Made by a program: the position numbers and the translations under genes. DNA of 64,000 nt from Bifidobacterium breve DSM 20213 = JCM 1192 (GTDB lineage: Bacteria; Actinomycetota; Actinomycetes; Actinomycetales; Bifidobacteriaceae), in the NCBI RefSeq assembly GCF_001025175.1, contig NZ_AP012324.1, positions 1,736,001 through 1,800,000 of the forward strand, given 5' to 3'. Below the pieces are notes generated by a model that was not told the origin of the DNA, made no database searches, and saw only the letters and a program-made list of their open reading frames with translations. Positions 17,369 to 28,229 of this stretch are shown in pieces. Position 1 is the stretch's first letter. Every line of letters begins with the position of its first letter.

Positions 17369-18043
17369 CTAGAACTCGTCCGTTTCCCCCTCTGCAGCAT
17401 TCGCAGCACCACCGGCGAAAGCTTTCTGGCTTGCGGATTGTGATTGACCTGCATCGGCATTCGGCGCCGAAGCTTCACCGTCGGCATGTTCTTGGTCTCG
17501 CGCTGCATTGAATTGATCACCTTGATCGTTCTCGGTGATGCCGAATTCCACTGGCTTCGTTCCGGCTGCATTGGCATAGGGGTCGGCGCCCGGCCCGGAC
17601 CCAGCATCATAGGACTGCCGATTCTGCAGATTTTGCCGGGATGCCTCATCAGTACCCGCATTGGCATTGGTGCCATTGCGCTGCGCCTTGGCAAGAGAAG
17701 TGGTGCCAAAAGTGAGATCATGGCCGATATTGGTGGCTTCCACAACGGTTTTGCTACGGGCCTCGCCCTGCTCGGTAGTCCACTGGTCCGTGTTGAGCAC
17801 TCCGACCACCACAATGCGATCGCCACGTCGAACCGATTGTTTGGTATTTTTTGCCAACGCGCGAAATGCCTTGACCGTAATCCAGGCGGTGGCAAAATCC
17901 TCCCACTGCTGTGTGCTCTGATTAAACCTGCTACGGGTGCTGCCCATTCGGAAGGTCAGCACGGGAAAAGTGTCCGTTCCGCCTAGCACGGGATCGCCCG
18001 CCACAAATCCGGTAATAGTTACTGCTGCCTGTTGAATCGCCAT
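17369..18043 (-). CDS. ssb: single-stranded DNA-binding protein (paralogue outside the rpsF operon)
   Basis: 224 aa. The N-terminal OB fold (about 1-112) shows the Ssb pattern: VTITGFVAGDPVL, FRMGSTRSRFN, WITVKAFRALAKN and the RRGDRIVVVGVLNTDQW strand. The rest is a disordered Gln/Ala/Asn/Gly-rich tail ending EGETDEF, acidic with a terminal Phe but not the canonical DDDIPF tip. There are no ribosomal genes beside it, so it is probably the second Ssb paralogue found in many Gram-positive genomes, rather than the essential one in rpsF-ssb-rpsR. GAAAGGG precedes the ATG. Three DnaA-box-like sites lie 130-190 bp upstream. Confidence 0.85.
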   Translation of the reverse strand: MAIQQAAVTITGFVAGDPVLGGTDTFPVLTFRMGSTRSRFNQSTQQWEDFATAWITVKAFRALAKNTKQSVRRGDRIVVVGVLNTDQWTTEQGEARSKTVVEATNIGHDLTFGTTSLAKAQRNGTNANAGTDEASRQNLQNRQSYDAGSGPGADPYANAAGTKPVEFGITENDQGDQFNAARDQEHADGEASAPNADAGQSQSASQKAFAGGAANAAEGETDEF

Positions 18044-18172
18044 GATCGGCCCTTTCTCACGTCACTGTTGTGGACCGCCGGGGCCTGTCTATGGCGTCAT
18101 CACCAATGCACACCCCAACGGTATCTCCACTGTGAAGTGCCGCACCGTAGCAGCACAAGGGCAACCGACAAT

Positions 18173-18231
18173 TGTGGATACCGTGACGGGGTTGCATTTT
18201 TTGTACTGTGGATAATTTTGGACTATCCACA
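18173..18231. promoter_or_regulatory. three DnaA-box-like sites upstream of ssb
   Basis: TGTGGATAA at 18207-18215 is a perfect DnaA box in reverse orientation. TGTGGATAC (18173-18181) and CTATCCACA (18223-18231) each differ from the 9-mer consensus at one position. They lie in the space between ssb and the proS terminator, where no gene is seen (18044-18250). Confidence 0.5.
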
Positions 18232-18250
18232 ATTAGGAGCAAAAAGCAAA

Positions 18251-18281
18251 AGCGCCACCCTGCAAAGAGCAGGATGGCGCT
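18251..18281 (-). terminator. rho-independent terminator of proS
   Basis: Arms AGCGCCACCCTGC and GCAGGATGGCGCT (13 bases, one C-A mismatch) with a 5-nt loop. On the minus strand it is followed by TTTGCTTTTT. It lies 24 bp past the proS stop. Confidence 0.85.
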
Positions 18282-18305
18282 GTAATTATGGGCTATCAGC
18301 CACCC

Positions 18306-20120
18306 TCAGCCGAGAGCAGCAAAACGATCGGCCAAGGTACCGGCAGCTTCAGCAGCGGGCACGGCGACCTTGTTCTCGCCATTGCGATCGCGGATCTCAA
18401 TGGTGCCATCGTTCACGTAATCGCGACCGACCACGGCGACCAGCGGCACGCCGATCAGCTCGGCATCCTTGAACTTGACGCCCGGAGAGACCTTCTTACG
18501 GTCATCGTAAATCACTTCAAGGCCCTTGGCCTCAAGTTCGGCGACCAGTTTCTCGGCACCTTCGAATGCCTTTTCATCCTTGCCGGTGGCCACCACATGA
18601 ACGGCGGCCGGAGCGATCACGGACGGCCAGGCCAAGCCGGCCTCATCGTGATGTGTTTCGGCGATGCAGGCCAGCACGCGGGAGACGCCGATGCCATAGC
18701 AGCCCATCCACACCGGCACGGCCTTGCCGTTCTGGTCGAGCACCTTCAGGTCCAATGCCTTGGAATACTTGAGACCCAGCTGGAAGACCTGACCGATTTC
18801 CACACCGCGCTCAAAGCTCAGCGGGCCGGAACCATCCGGGCTCATATCGCCGTGGCGAACCTCAACGGCCTCGACCACGCCATCGGCCTTGAAATCACGG
18901 CCATAAACCAAGTTGTAGTAGTCAACCTCGTTCTCATCAGCACCGGTGAACCAAGCGGAGCCCTTGACCACGTGCGCGTCCACCAAGTAACGCACCGGGT
19001 TCTTCACGCCAGCGGCTTCGGCCTGCGGACCAAGCACCATCGGACCGATGTAGCCGGGCACCAGTTCGGGGTGGTTCTTCAGGTCTTCCTCGGTGGCCTC
19101 TTCGAGCTCGGCGGGAGCGAACTGGGCTTCCAGTCGCTTCATATCCACCGTGCGGTCACCGGGCACGCCGACAACGATCACTTCGCGCCACGGCTCGTCA
19201 TGCTCCTCATCCTCAGGGTGCTTGACGGTAATCACCACGTTCTTGAGGATGTCGGAAGCCTGCCATTCGCGGCCATCGGTACGCGGGTGGTCGGCGTTGG
19301 CACGCTCGATCATGTTGTCGATGGTCTTGGCATCCGGGGCGGCTTCCTTGGAAGCGGCAGGAGTGTTGGAAGCATCGACTTCAGGCAGCTCCGGAGTGGT
19401 CAAAGCCTCGACGTTCCAAGCCTTGCCGGAAGGAGCCAGAGCGAAGGTGTCTTCACCGATCGGCATTGGGGCAAGGAACTCCTCAGAAGCAGAGCCGCCC
19501 ATCGGACCGGACATGGCGAACACCGGCACGTACTTCAGGTCGAGACGCTGGAAGATGCGCTCATAGGCACCACGCTCGTCGTAGTAGGCCTTGCGCATGC
19601 CTTCCTCATCGATGGTGAAGGAGTAGGCATCCTTCATGATGAACTCGCGGCCGCGAATCAGGCCAGCGCGCGGGCGGAACTCGTCGCGGTACTTGGTCTG
19701 AATCTGGTACAGGGTGACGGGCAGGTCTTTGTAAGAGGAGTACATGTCCTTGACCAGAAGGGTGAACATCTCCTCGTGGGTGGGGGCCAGCAGGTAATCG
19801 GCCTCGTGGCGATCCTTCAAACGGAAGATGTTATCGCCGTACTCCTCCCAGCGGTGGGTGGCCTCGTAGGGCTCGCGCGGCAGCAAAGCCGGGAAGTGCA
19901 CTTCCTGAGCACCGATGCCGTTGATCTCCTCACGAATAATATCTTCGATCTTGTTAAGCACCTTGAGACCAAGCGGCAGCCAGGTCCAGATGCCGGGCGC
20001 GGCCTTGCGGATGTAGCCGGCACGCTGCAGCAGTTTGGCCGAATCGACATCGGCATCGGCGGGATCCTCGCGCAGGGTGCGCAGGAACATGGTTGACATG
20101 CGAAGGGTATTGGAAGTCAT
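18306..20120 (-). CDS. proS: prolyl-tRNA synthetase
   Basis: About 604 aa from the ATG at 20120 (N terminus [19 protein letters not shown]); an ATG ten codons earlier (20150) and one at MSTMF are alternatives. Class II motifs are visible: the motif 2 region [30 protein letters not shown] sequence and the [17 protein letters not shown]-terminal element. There is a central insertion (about 230-400) corresponding to the bacterial INS/YbaK-type editing domain, and a C-terminal anticodon-binding domain ([19 protein letters not shown]). It charges tRNA-Pro. A hairpin with a T-run ends the transcript. Confidence 0.95.
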   Translation of the reverse strand: MTSNTLRMSTMFLRTLREDPADADVDSAKLLQRAGYIRKAAPGIWTWLPLGLKVLNKIEDIIREEINGIGAQEVHFPALLPREPYEATHRWEEYGDNIFRLKDRHEADYLLAPTHEEMFTLLVKDMYSSYKDLPVTLYQIQTKYRDEFRPRAGLIRGREFIMKDAYSFTIDEEGMRKAYYDERGAYERIFQRLDLKYVPVFAMSGPMGGSASEEFLAPMPIGEDTFALAPSGKAWNVEALTTPELPEVDASNTPAASKEAAPDAKTIDNMIERANADHPRTDGREWQASDILKNVVITVKHPEDEEHDEPWREVIVVGVPGDRTVDMKRLEAQFAPAELEEATEEDLKNHPELVPGYIGPMVLGPQAEAAGVKNPVRYLVDAHVVKGSAWFTGADENEVDYYNLVYGRDFKADGVVEAVEVRHGDMSPDGSGPLSFERGVEIGQVFQLGLKYSKALDLKVLDQNGKAVPVWMGCYGIGVSRVLACIAETHHDEAGLAWPSVIAPAAVHVVATGKDEKAFEGAEKLVAELEAKGLEVIYDDRKKVSPGVKFKDAELIGVPLVAVVGRDYVNDGTIEIRDRNGENKVAVPAAEAAGTLADRFAALG

Positions 20121-20258
20121 AGGTTCCAAGATATTCGCGTGAACCGACAAGCTAAGTCGTCACAGGTTCCGTTTCCGGCCTTAATCTTGGCATACGGACG
20201 GTTCTCTATGGCAGAACGACTCGAGGCAAGGCTATGGCCTGGCTGAAGAGACGTTTCA

Positions 20259-21326
20259 TCACCATCGCCCGGCGATTGCGGTGCCACATTGCGGGCAGTG
20301 ACCGTTGCCGCCGGAGCTTGCTGATAGGCGGTCGGCGATAATGCGGTACCAGTCGCGCTCGATGAGCTTCGCATGGCACTGCGGGTTCGGACAATACGTA
20401 GTATCGCCCTCGCGGTCATGCACATTGCCGGCGTAGACATAATGGAGCCCTTCAGCGAGCGCGATGGCGCGGGTACGGGTCAGCGTCTCGTGCGGCGTAG
20501 GCGGCACATCCATCATCCGATAGCTCGGATGGAACGCGGAGAAGTGCAGCGGCACGTCCGGCCCCAGATGTTCGCCTATCCACGTGCATTCGGCGTGCAA
20601 CTGGGCATCGTCATCGTTGAGACCGGGGATGAGCAGTGTGGTGAGTTCCACCCACACGTGTTCGCCTTCTGGGGTACGTGCCTCGTTGACCGCATAGTCG
20701 ATGGTCGCGAGCACGTCGGCCAAATGCGTGCCGGTCACTTTCCAATAGAAATCTTCGGTGAAGCCTTTGAGGTCGATATTGGCGGCGTCCATGGCGGCAT
20801 AGAAGTCGGGCCGGGCTTCGGCACTCATGTATCCGGCCGTCACGGCGATGGGATGGATGCCGAGTGCGCGGCAGGCTTGGGCGGTGTCGATGGCGTATTC
20901 GGCGAACACGATGGGGTCGTTGTAGGTGAATGCCACTGAGTCGATGCCACGGCTGGCCGCGATCTGCGCGATTTTCTCCGGGCTGGCCCCCACGCTGAGC
21001 TTATCGATGCTGCGCGCTTTGGCAATGTCAAAATTCTGGCAGAAGCGGCAGCCGGAATTGCAGCCGGCCGTGCCAAAACTCAGCACACTGGAACCAGGGT
21101 GGAAGTGGTTGAGGGGCTTCTTTTCCATCGCGGGTCTTGACGGTAATTGCCTTTGGCTCCCCCCCCCCAGCACCGACACCTCGATATTCAGCAGTGGGTA
21201 TTCCGCAGCGGTGACCGGGTTGAAACGTGGGTCACGGGTGGCGGCATCCACCGCATGGGCGATCACATCCTTGCCAAGTGGTTGATGGGCAACCAGCGAG
21301 CCAATGCAGCCGCGCACCAACGTCAT
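20259..21326 (-). pseudogene. AMMECR1 fragment fused to an N-truncated radical SAM protein (AmrA-AmrS remnant)
   Basis: The 355-aa frame starts as AMMECR1 (RGCIGSLVAHQPLGKD ... DPRFNPVTAAEYPLL, about residues 5-53). It crosses a run of ten C (21159-21168, read as Gly-Gly-Gly), then continues as the AmmeMemoRadiSam radical SAM enzyme from EKKPLNHFHPGSSVL onward, with the CxxxCxxC cluster site in GTAGCNSGCRFCQN. The AMMECR1 start (about 50 aa), its C-terminal part and the first 60 or so residues of the radical SAM protein are missing, and no MEMO gene is nearby. The radical SAM core is complete enough to fold, so activity cannot be excluded. I read it as a deletion fusion. Confidence 0.65.
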
Positions 21327-21456
21327 TCCGCCGCCTTTAAGTGTTGTCTACTTGGGCATCAGCCCCTCGAAACGGAGATAGATGTCCTGAAAACTCAAAA
21401 TCCGCCCCTTGAAACGCAGAAACGCTTACATTAGTAGTCGTTCGGCATAGCAACCG

Positions 21457-22875
21457 TCAGAACAAGGCGTCTTGGGCGAATTCGTCATTGGGATCGGCGG
21501 CGAATTCGTCTGGCTCGGTGGGTTTGAATGCGCCTGCGCCTTCATCGGCCAACTGGTCGGAGGCCGAGGCCGAGGCCTCGCGCAGGTCGCCGTCAAGCAC
21601 CACGGCATCGGGTGAGACAAGGAACATGCGCTCGTTGACACCAGCCAAATACAGTCCGCCCAATGATTCAACTCGGGAGAGCGCCACATATCCCATGCCC
21701 GGCGCGAAGGTCCTCTTCAAGTCCATAACCGCGCGATCGAGCGTCATACCCTGTGACTTGTGGATGGTGATGCCCCACGCGCAGCGCAACGGCACCTGAG
21801 CCACGGAAGCGAGCACCGTCTCGCCATCCATCATCTCCCACTTGGCCTGTTTCATGGTGACGATATTGCCGTTCTCGAATTCCACAATCGGCCAACCGCC
21901 TTTGTTCTCCTGCGCAAAACCGCGCACAGTGCCGAGCGAACCATTGACATACTGGCGGTCGGGGTCATTGCGCAGAGCCATGACGGCCGCGCCTTCCTTG
22001 AGCACGAGCCGCTCGGGGGCGAGCATGTTCTTCTTGAGCCGATCGACCAGATTGGCCGGTCCTGCAGTTTCGGCATGGAACTCATGAGGCTCGAGCATGA
22101 TCTGGTTCAGCCGCATGTCGTTGAGATTGTCGGCCTGACGGTTCACGGGGAAGAGATGGACGGCCACTTGGCCGGGCTCGGGCAGCTTGCCCAAACGCGT
22201 GACGAGTGCGTCACGGTCGGACTGGGTCACGTCGCCTTCGCGAATGTCAGTAAGCACGGTCAGAAGCTCACCGGTGTCTTGACGATGCTGCTCGGTGAGG
22301 TAGCAGATCACCGGGTTGAGTTCCTGCCACACCAGCGATTCGGTGATAAAGCTTTCCGGATTAAGACCGGCACGGGCATACCGTTCACGGCTGGCGATGA
22401 ATTCCGGTGTGGGTTCGATGAGGTCGCGGTTGCGGCCGGATACCGAGACCGGAGGCAGCTGAAACAAATCTCCGGACAGCACGACCTGGATGCCGCCGAA
22501 CGGCCGTGGATCGCGACGGACCTCGCGGCAGACTTGGTCAACCATGTCAAACAGCCAGGCGTGCAGCATGGAGACCTCGTCAATGACGAGAATATCCGTG
22601 GCCTGAATCTTGCGTTTGCGGCGGGATTTGATGAGCTTGAGCAGACTGGAGGTCAGACTTGTCGCCACACCCACACCACTCCATGAGTGAATGGTCTGGC
22701 CATTGATATGCGTGGAGGCTATGCCTGTGGACGCAGTGACGGCCACGCTCGCCCCGTCGGCACGCGCCTGCCGGATGAACTCGTTGAGCACGTAGGTCTT
22801 ACCGGCACCGGGCGCACCGGTCAGGAACACGTTCGCGCCGGCGTTCAGAATGGCCAGGGCTTCGGTTTGGCGCAT
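21457..22875 (-). CDS. PIF1/RecD-like AAA ATPase, putative helicase
   Basis: About 472 aa from the ATG at 22875 (MRQTEALAILNAGANVFLTG), with AGAGAGG five bases upstream. The open frame continues 93 codons further into a REP-like element (22.9 kb) and does not resemble protein there. Walker A is GAPGAGKTYVLNEF (about residues 19-32) and Walker B is ILVIDEVSMLHAWLFD. QVVLSGDLFQLPPV (motif III) and the C-terminal WGITIHKSQGMTLDRAVMDL (motif V/VI of superfamily 1B) also fit. Such proteins are 5'-3' DNA helicases; the cellular role in bifidobacteria is unknown. Confidence 0.85.
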   Translation of the reverse strand: MRQTEALAILNAGANVFLTGAPGAGKTYVLNEFIRQARADGASVAVTASTGIASTHINGQTIHSWSGVGVATSLTSSLLKLIKSRRKRKIQATDILVIDEVSMLHAWLFDMVDQVCREVRRDPRPFGGIQVVLSGDLFQLPPVSVSGRNRDLIEPTPEFIASRERYARAGLNPESFITESLVWQELNPVICYLTEQHRQDTGELLTVLTDIREGDVTQSDRDALVTRLGKLPEPGQVAVHLFPVNRQADNLNDMRLNQIMLEPHEFHAETAGPANLVDRLKKNMLAPERLVLKEGAAVMALRNDPDRQYVNGSLGTVRGFAQENKGGWPIVEFENGNIVTMKQAKWEMMDGETVLASVAQVPLRCAWGITIHKSQGMTLDRAVMDLKRTFAPGMGYVALSRVESLGGLYLAGVNERMFLVSPDAVVLDGDLREASASASDQLADEGAGAFKPTEPDEFAADPNDEFAQDALF

Positions 22876-22892
22876 ATCAACCTCTCTAGGCT

Positions 22893-22985
22893 CCACTCTT
22901 TGAGCGGAGCTGACTGAGGGGAGTCGTACGCATCCGTGACTCCCCTCAGTCTCACTTCGTTCGACAGCTCCCCTCAGAGAGGGAG
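22893..22985. repeat. REP/BIME-like inverted repeat element, copy 2
   Basis: On the minus strand it runs GGCTCCCTCTCTGAGGGG, AGCTGTCGAACGAAGTGAG, ACTGAGGGGAGTC, then the mirror GACTCCCCTCAGTCAGCTCCGCTC. The internal palindrome GACTGAGGGGAGTC / GACTCCCCTCAGTC is nearly perfect. It separates the helicase gene from orn. The peptide it would encode (RGAVERSETEG) is an artefact of such elements. Confidence 0.75.
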
Positions 22986-22999
22986 CCAAGTACGGCGGA

Positions 23000-23650
23000 C
23001 TACTTATTGAGGATGCTGGTGGAGACGATGTCGGCAGAGATGGCCTTGGCTGCGGCCTCGTCCGGGCCGGGGGCCGGAGCCATGAAGGCCTTGCGGTAGT
23101 AGCGCAGCTCATCCAAAGATTCGATGATGTCGGCGAGAGCACGATGACCGCCATTCTTCGGCGGGCGGTTCTCGTAGACGGCCGGGTACCAGCGGCGGGC
23201 GAGCTCCTTCAGGGTGCTCACGTCCACGCTGCGGTAGTGCAGGTGACTCATGAGGTCCGGCATATAGTGGTCGAGGAACTTCTTGTCGGATCCAATGGTG
23301 TTGCCGGCCAGCAGCGGGCGCACGCCTTCCGGCGTGAAGCGCAGCACGTATTCGGTGACCTTCTGCTCGGCCTCGGCCAGGCTCAGGCCATTCTCCCACT
23401 CGTTGATCAGGCCGGAACGGGTGTGCATCTGGCGCACGAAATCGTTCATGTGGTTCACGGCCTTCTCGGACGGCTTGATGACGTAATCCACGCCCTCGTC
23501 CAGCACATTCAGGTCAAAGTCGGTGGGAACCACGGACACCTCGACGAGTTCGTCGCCGCCGAAGATGTCAAGTCCGGTCATCTCGCAATCGATCCAAATC
23601 AGGCGCGAGTCCTTCGCGCTGTACGTTTCCGCGTCATGGCTGTCGACCAT
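23000..23650 (-). CDS. orn: oligoribonuclease
   Basis: About 216 aa. DEDDh exonuclease motifs are present: Exo [13 protein letters not shown], Exo II around [19 protein letters not shown], and Exo III with the His in [20 protein letters not shown]. Orn degrades di- to pentanucleotides, including pGpG and nanoRNA. AAGAGG six bases before the ATG at 23650 supports that start ([11 protein letters not shown]) over the in-frame ATG at 23677. The C-terminal 25 residues, Ala/Pro rich, extend beyond the E. coli enzyme. Confidence 0.92.
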   Translation of the reverse strand: MVDSHDAETYSAKDSRLIWIDCEMTGLDIFGGDELVEVSVVPTDFDLNVLDEGVDYVIKPSEKAVNHMNDFVRQMHTRSGLINEWENGLSLAEAEQKVTEYVLRFTPEGVRPLLAGNTIGSDKKFLDHYMPDLMSHLHYRSVDVSTLKELARRWYPAVYENRPPKNGGHRALADIIESLDELRYYRKAFMAPAPGPDEAAAKAISADIVSTSILNK

Positions 23651-23740
23651 GGTGTGCCTCTTTTCTTCGCTGGTCATCGCTTATGCAGAACAGTTCAGAC
23701 TATACCCCAGCGCATACAAGCTATCTCGAGCCACATACGC

Positions 23741-23770
23741 GAAAAGGGCCTGCATAAGCAGACCCTTTTC
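23741..23770 (-). terminator. hairpin terminator after guaB
   Basis: GAAAAGGGCCTGC (23741-23753) pairs with GCAGACCCTTTTC (23758-23770) with one internal mismatch and a 4-nt ATAA loop. It lies about 50 bp past the guaB stop and before orn. Confidence 0.7.
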
Positions 23771-23817
23771 ACAAGGAATCAACCCCTAACTAGCGCAAGC
23801 TAGCGGGCATCAACCGA

Positions 23818-25428
<1,611 letters not shown>

Positions 25429-25459
25429 TCACATATGGCTCAACGCGTGCGGACTGCTA

Positions 25460-26707
25460 TCAGGAAGGGTTTTCCTGTCCGCTCGAATCAGCGCCGGCAA
25501 CCGGCAGCGATTCGCTTCCGGAACGCGTATTTTCTGGGGTTACGTCGTCATGCACTGCCGTGGCATGCTGCGCGTTGTGGCGCGCCGCTTCCAACGTAGC
25601 GTTCTCTTCCTGTATCTCCGGAATACGATGCTTCAGGTACGGGTACATGGTGGCGATGGTCAGTACGACCACGGCAATCGCCATACCAAAGGCAACGTGC
25701 TGCGCCTTGAAGAAAAGAATGGTCAACGACCCAAACGCGATCAACGCCGCCCAACCCCAAAGAATCAGCACGGCTCCACGAACCGAATGGCCGATGCGCA
25801 GCATGCGATGATGCAGATGCATACGGTCCGGATGCATCGGCGACTGCCCCTTGGCCAGACGCCGCACAATCGCCAGGCACATGTCGAGCACCGGCAGGAA
25901 CAGCACCAGAATCGGCAACAGAATCGGCATGAATACCGGCAGATAGATACTGGCGTGAATCGATGCCGGATCAAGACGGCCGGTCATGACGATTGAGGCG
26001 CAGGTGATGAGATAGCCGAGCAGCATCGAGCCGGAATCACCCATGAACAATTTCGCCGGATGCCAGTTATGCAGGATAAAGCCCACACAGATGCCCACCA
26101 TCATCACGTCGATCAGCGTGGCCAGCGAGGCGTAACTGGGCGAGTATCGGGCGATGATGTACGAATAGATGGCGAACGCGATGCCGCCGATGGCCACGAT
26201 GCCCGAAGCCAGTCCGTCAAGACCGTCCACGAAATTGACCGCGTTGATCGAAGCGACAATAAGGAATGCCGTAATTGCCATGGACAGGCTCGGGGATGCG
26301 GTGATCAGAGAGCCTCCCAGCGGCAGCGAAATAATCTGCAAACCACCCCAGGCCACGAAAACGGAAATCAGCAGCTGACCGGCGAGCTTCAACATCCAGT
26401 CAAGATCCCACAAATCATCGGCCATGCCCAGCAGACTGATCATAATGCCGCCGGCAAGAATCACCCACATCTGGTAATTGCCTTGGAACAGACCCGCAAG
26501 GAACGGCGTTCTGCTGGCAAAGATGGTGGCCACGGTAAATCCGATCAGCATGCCAAGGCCGCCCATACGCGGGGTGGGAATGGTATGCACATCGCGGGCG
26601 CGCACTTCGCCAACCGCGCCGATCTCGATGGCCACGTGGCGAATCAGCGGAGTCACCAGCCAGGTGACGCCACCCGCGATGGCCGCGACCAGTAAGTAAA
26701 TCCTCAT
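25460..26707 (-). CDS. undecaprenyl-phosphate N-acetylhexosamine-1-phosphate transferase (WecA/TagO type)
   Basis: 415 aa with about eleven membrane helices. The MraY/WecA family motifs are visible: VRARDVHTIPTPRMGGLGM in the first loop, MADDLWDLDW (DD motif), NAVNFVDGLDGLASG (NxxNxxDGxDGLA) and MHPDRMHLHHRMLRIGHS (the His-rich HHR loop). It transfers a sugar phosphate from a UDP-sugar to undecaprenyl phosphate, starting wall-polymer synthesis. The C-terminal 60 residues are hydrophilic and poorly conserved. The start codon overlaps the sua5 stop by four bases, so it is probably translated by coupling. Confidence 0.88.
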   Translation of the reverse strand: MRIYLLVAAIAGGVTWLVTPLIRHVAIEIGAVGEVRARDVHTIPTPRMGGLGMLIGFTVATIFASRTPFLAGLFQGNYQMWVILAGGIMISLLGMADDLWDLDWMLKLAGQLLISVFVAWGGLQIISLPLGGSLITASPSLSMAITAFLIVASINAVNFVDGLDGLASGIVAIGGIAFAIYSYIIARYSPSYASLATLIDVMMVGICVGFILHNWHPAKLFMGDSGSMLLGYLITCASIVMTGRLDPASIHASIYLPVFMPILLPILVLFLPVLDMCLAIVRRLAKGQSPMHPDRMHLHHRMLRIGHSVRGAVLILWGWAALIAFGSLTILFFKAQHVAFGMAIAVVVLTIATMYPYLKHRIPEIQEENATLEAARHNAQHATAVHDDVTPENTRSGSESLPVAGADSSGQENPS

Positions 26708-27366
26708 GCGCCTAATCCCCCGCCATTGAGGTGGAGGGCTTTGCGAATCATGGATTGGGGAATGACTCCCTCACGAAGAATCTCAATGCCGTCTCTCGCA
26801 TACGGATCCGCTTTCACCACGGTGCTAGATATATGGCCTTGTGTGGGCCCGCCATCCAGATACAAATCAATCTGGTTCCCGAACGCTTCCACGGCCTCAT
26901 CCACGGTCTGCGCGCTTTCATCGCCGGAACGATTGGCGCTTGAAGCGGCCAGAGGACCAGTAGCACGAAGAATCTCAAGGCAGAGCGCCGAGTTGGGGAT
27001 GCGAATGCCTTGCGTGCCGGGCCTGCCTTCCGCGGTGTCGGCCAACGTCTCCAACGTGCAATCGGGGCGCGCGACGGCAATCGGCGAAAACGCCCCCGGC
27101 AGGAAGGCGGCAGAAAGACGGTTCAGCGGCGAAGGTAGTTCGAGTCCGAGCTCGTCAAGTTGGTCAGTGGAATCAAGCAGAACCTGCAATGCCTTGTATC
27201 GGGGACGCCGCTTGAGTTCGTAGATGCGGGCGATGGCAGCCGCATTGCGCGGATCACAGGCTACGCCATACACGGTATCGGTGGGAATGACGATCAGTCC
27301 GCCATCATGAATGATGCGTGCGGCCTGAGCCAACGACTCATCCGTGACCTTCCGCGTTGCGCTCAT
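26704..27366 (-). CDS. L-threonylcarbamoyladenylate synthase (Sua5/YrdC/YciO)
   Basis: About 220 aa. The YrdC fold is recognisable from GGLIVIPTDTVYGVACDPRN near the N terminus, KRRPRYKALQVLLDS, and ASSANRSGDESAQ. It makes threonylcarbamoyl-AMP for the t6A37 modification of ANN-decoding tRNAs. GGAG five bases before the ATG at 27366 selects MSATRKVTDESL over the upstream ATGs at 27393 and 27390. In many genomes it follows prmC; here prmC is 5 kb away and the partner is instead the WecA-type gene, joined by a 4-bp overlap. Confidence 0.9.
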   Translation of the reverse strand: MSATRKVTDESLAQAARIIHDGGLIVIPTDTVYGVACDPRNAAAIARIYELKRRPRYKALQVLLDSTDQLDELGLELPSPLNRLSAAFLPGAFSPIAVARPDCTLETLADTAEGRPGTQGIRIPNSALCLEILRATGPLAASSANRSGDESAQTVDEAVEAFGNQIDLYLDGGPTQGHISSTVVKADPYARDGIEILREGVIPQSMIRKALHLNGGGLGA

Positions 27367-27436
27367 ACCGTCTCCGTTCACCTGATTCATCACAATCTAT
27401 CATTGCACCATTGTGCCCCGACTTGCACAACGACGA

Positions 27437-27488
27437 TGACCGGGTTTCGTTCCGAACGGCATGCACCGTCCCGGGCGAAACCCGGTCA
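27437..27488 (-). terminator. long-armed hairpin after the liv operon
   Basis: Perfect 13-base arms TGACCGGGTTTCG (27437-27449) and CGAAACCCGGTCA (27476-27488) with a 26-nt loop, between the livF stop and the sua5 start. It probably ends the livKHMGF transcript. There is no strong T-run. Confidence 0.6.
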
Positions 27489-27524
27489 CCATCAATTCGA
27501 AAGCAACCTGTGCCAGCCTATGCG

Positions 27525-28229
27525 TCACGCGCCGAGGTATGCCTTGCGCACCTTCTCGTCGTGCAGCAGATCCGAGGCCTTGCCTTCCATCGTGATCTTG
27601 CCGGTTTCGAGCACATAGGCGCGATCGGCAATGGATAGGGCCATCTTCGCGTTCTGTTCGACCAGCAGCACGGTGATGCCGCTCTTGCGCAGAGTGACGA
27701 TGATGTCGAAAATCTCCTTGACCAGCAGAGGCGAAAGACCCATCGACGGCTCATCCATCAGAATCGTCTTCGGATGGCTCATCAGGGCGCGGCCCATGGC
27801 CACCATCTGCTGCTCACCGCCGGAGAGCGTGCCGGCCAGCTGGCGGCGACGTTCTTTCAGACGCGGGAAGTAGTCGAACACCATCTCAAGATCCTTGCCG
27901 AGATTCGACTGGTCCTTGAGGCTGAACGCACCCATCTCCAGGTTCTCCTGCACACTCATGCGGGTGAACACATGGCGGCCTTCCGGCACGTGGGCCATGC
28001 CCAGGGTGACGATCTTGTTCGCATGCGTCTTAAGCAGGTCATGACCGTCATAGGTGATGCTGCCGGACTTGGCCGGCACCAGGCCGGTGATGGTGTGCAA
28101 GGTGGTCGTTTTACCGGCACCGTTGGCTCCGATCAGGGAGACGATCTCACCGTCGTCCACCTTCAGACTGATGCCTTTGACCGCGTCGATGGCGCCGTAC
28201 GAGACACACAGATCCTTGATTTCCAGCAT
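27525..28229 (-). CDS. livF: branched-chain amino acid ABC transporter ATP-binding protein LivF
   Basis: 234 aa. Walker A LIGANGAGKTTTLHTI (about residues 33-48), signature LSGGEQQMVAMGRALMS, Walker B KTILMDEPSMGLSPLL and the switch His in VLLVEQNAKMAL. The short length and the EGRHVFTRMSVQENLEMG segment are typical of LivF. With LivG it forms the ATPase heterodimer. The start codon overlaps the last base of livG, and the operon ends here with a hairpin. Confidence 0.92.
   Translation of the reverse strand: MLEIKDLCVSYGAIDAVKGISLKVDDGEIVSLIGANGAGKTTTLHTITGLVPAKSGSITYDGHDLLKTHANKIVTLGMAHVPEGRHVFTRMSVQENLEMGAFSLKDQSNLGKDLEMVFDYFPRLKERRRQLAGTLSGGEQQMVAMGRALMSHPKTILMDEPSMGLSPLLVKEIFDIIVTLRKSGITVLLVEQNAKMALSIADRAYVLETGKITMEGKASDLLHDEKVRKAYLGA

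Noticed and set aside
18288..20096. 602-codon open frame on the plus strand
   Set aside because: Antisense shadow of proS; high-GC codon bias opens the complementary frame. It has no family motifs.
21457..23154. Longer start for the PIF1-like helicase
   Set aside because: The extra 93 codons run through a REP-like element and part of orn; the ribosome site supports the ATG at 22875.
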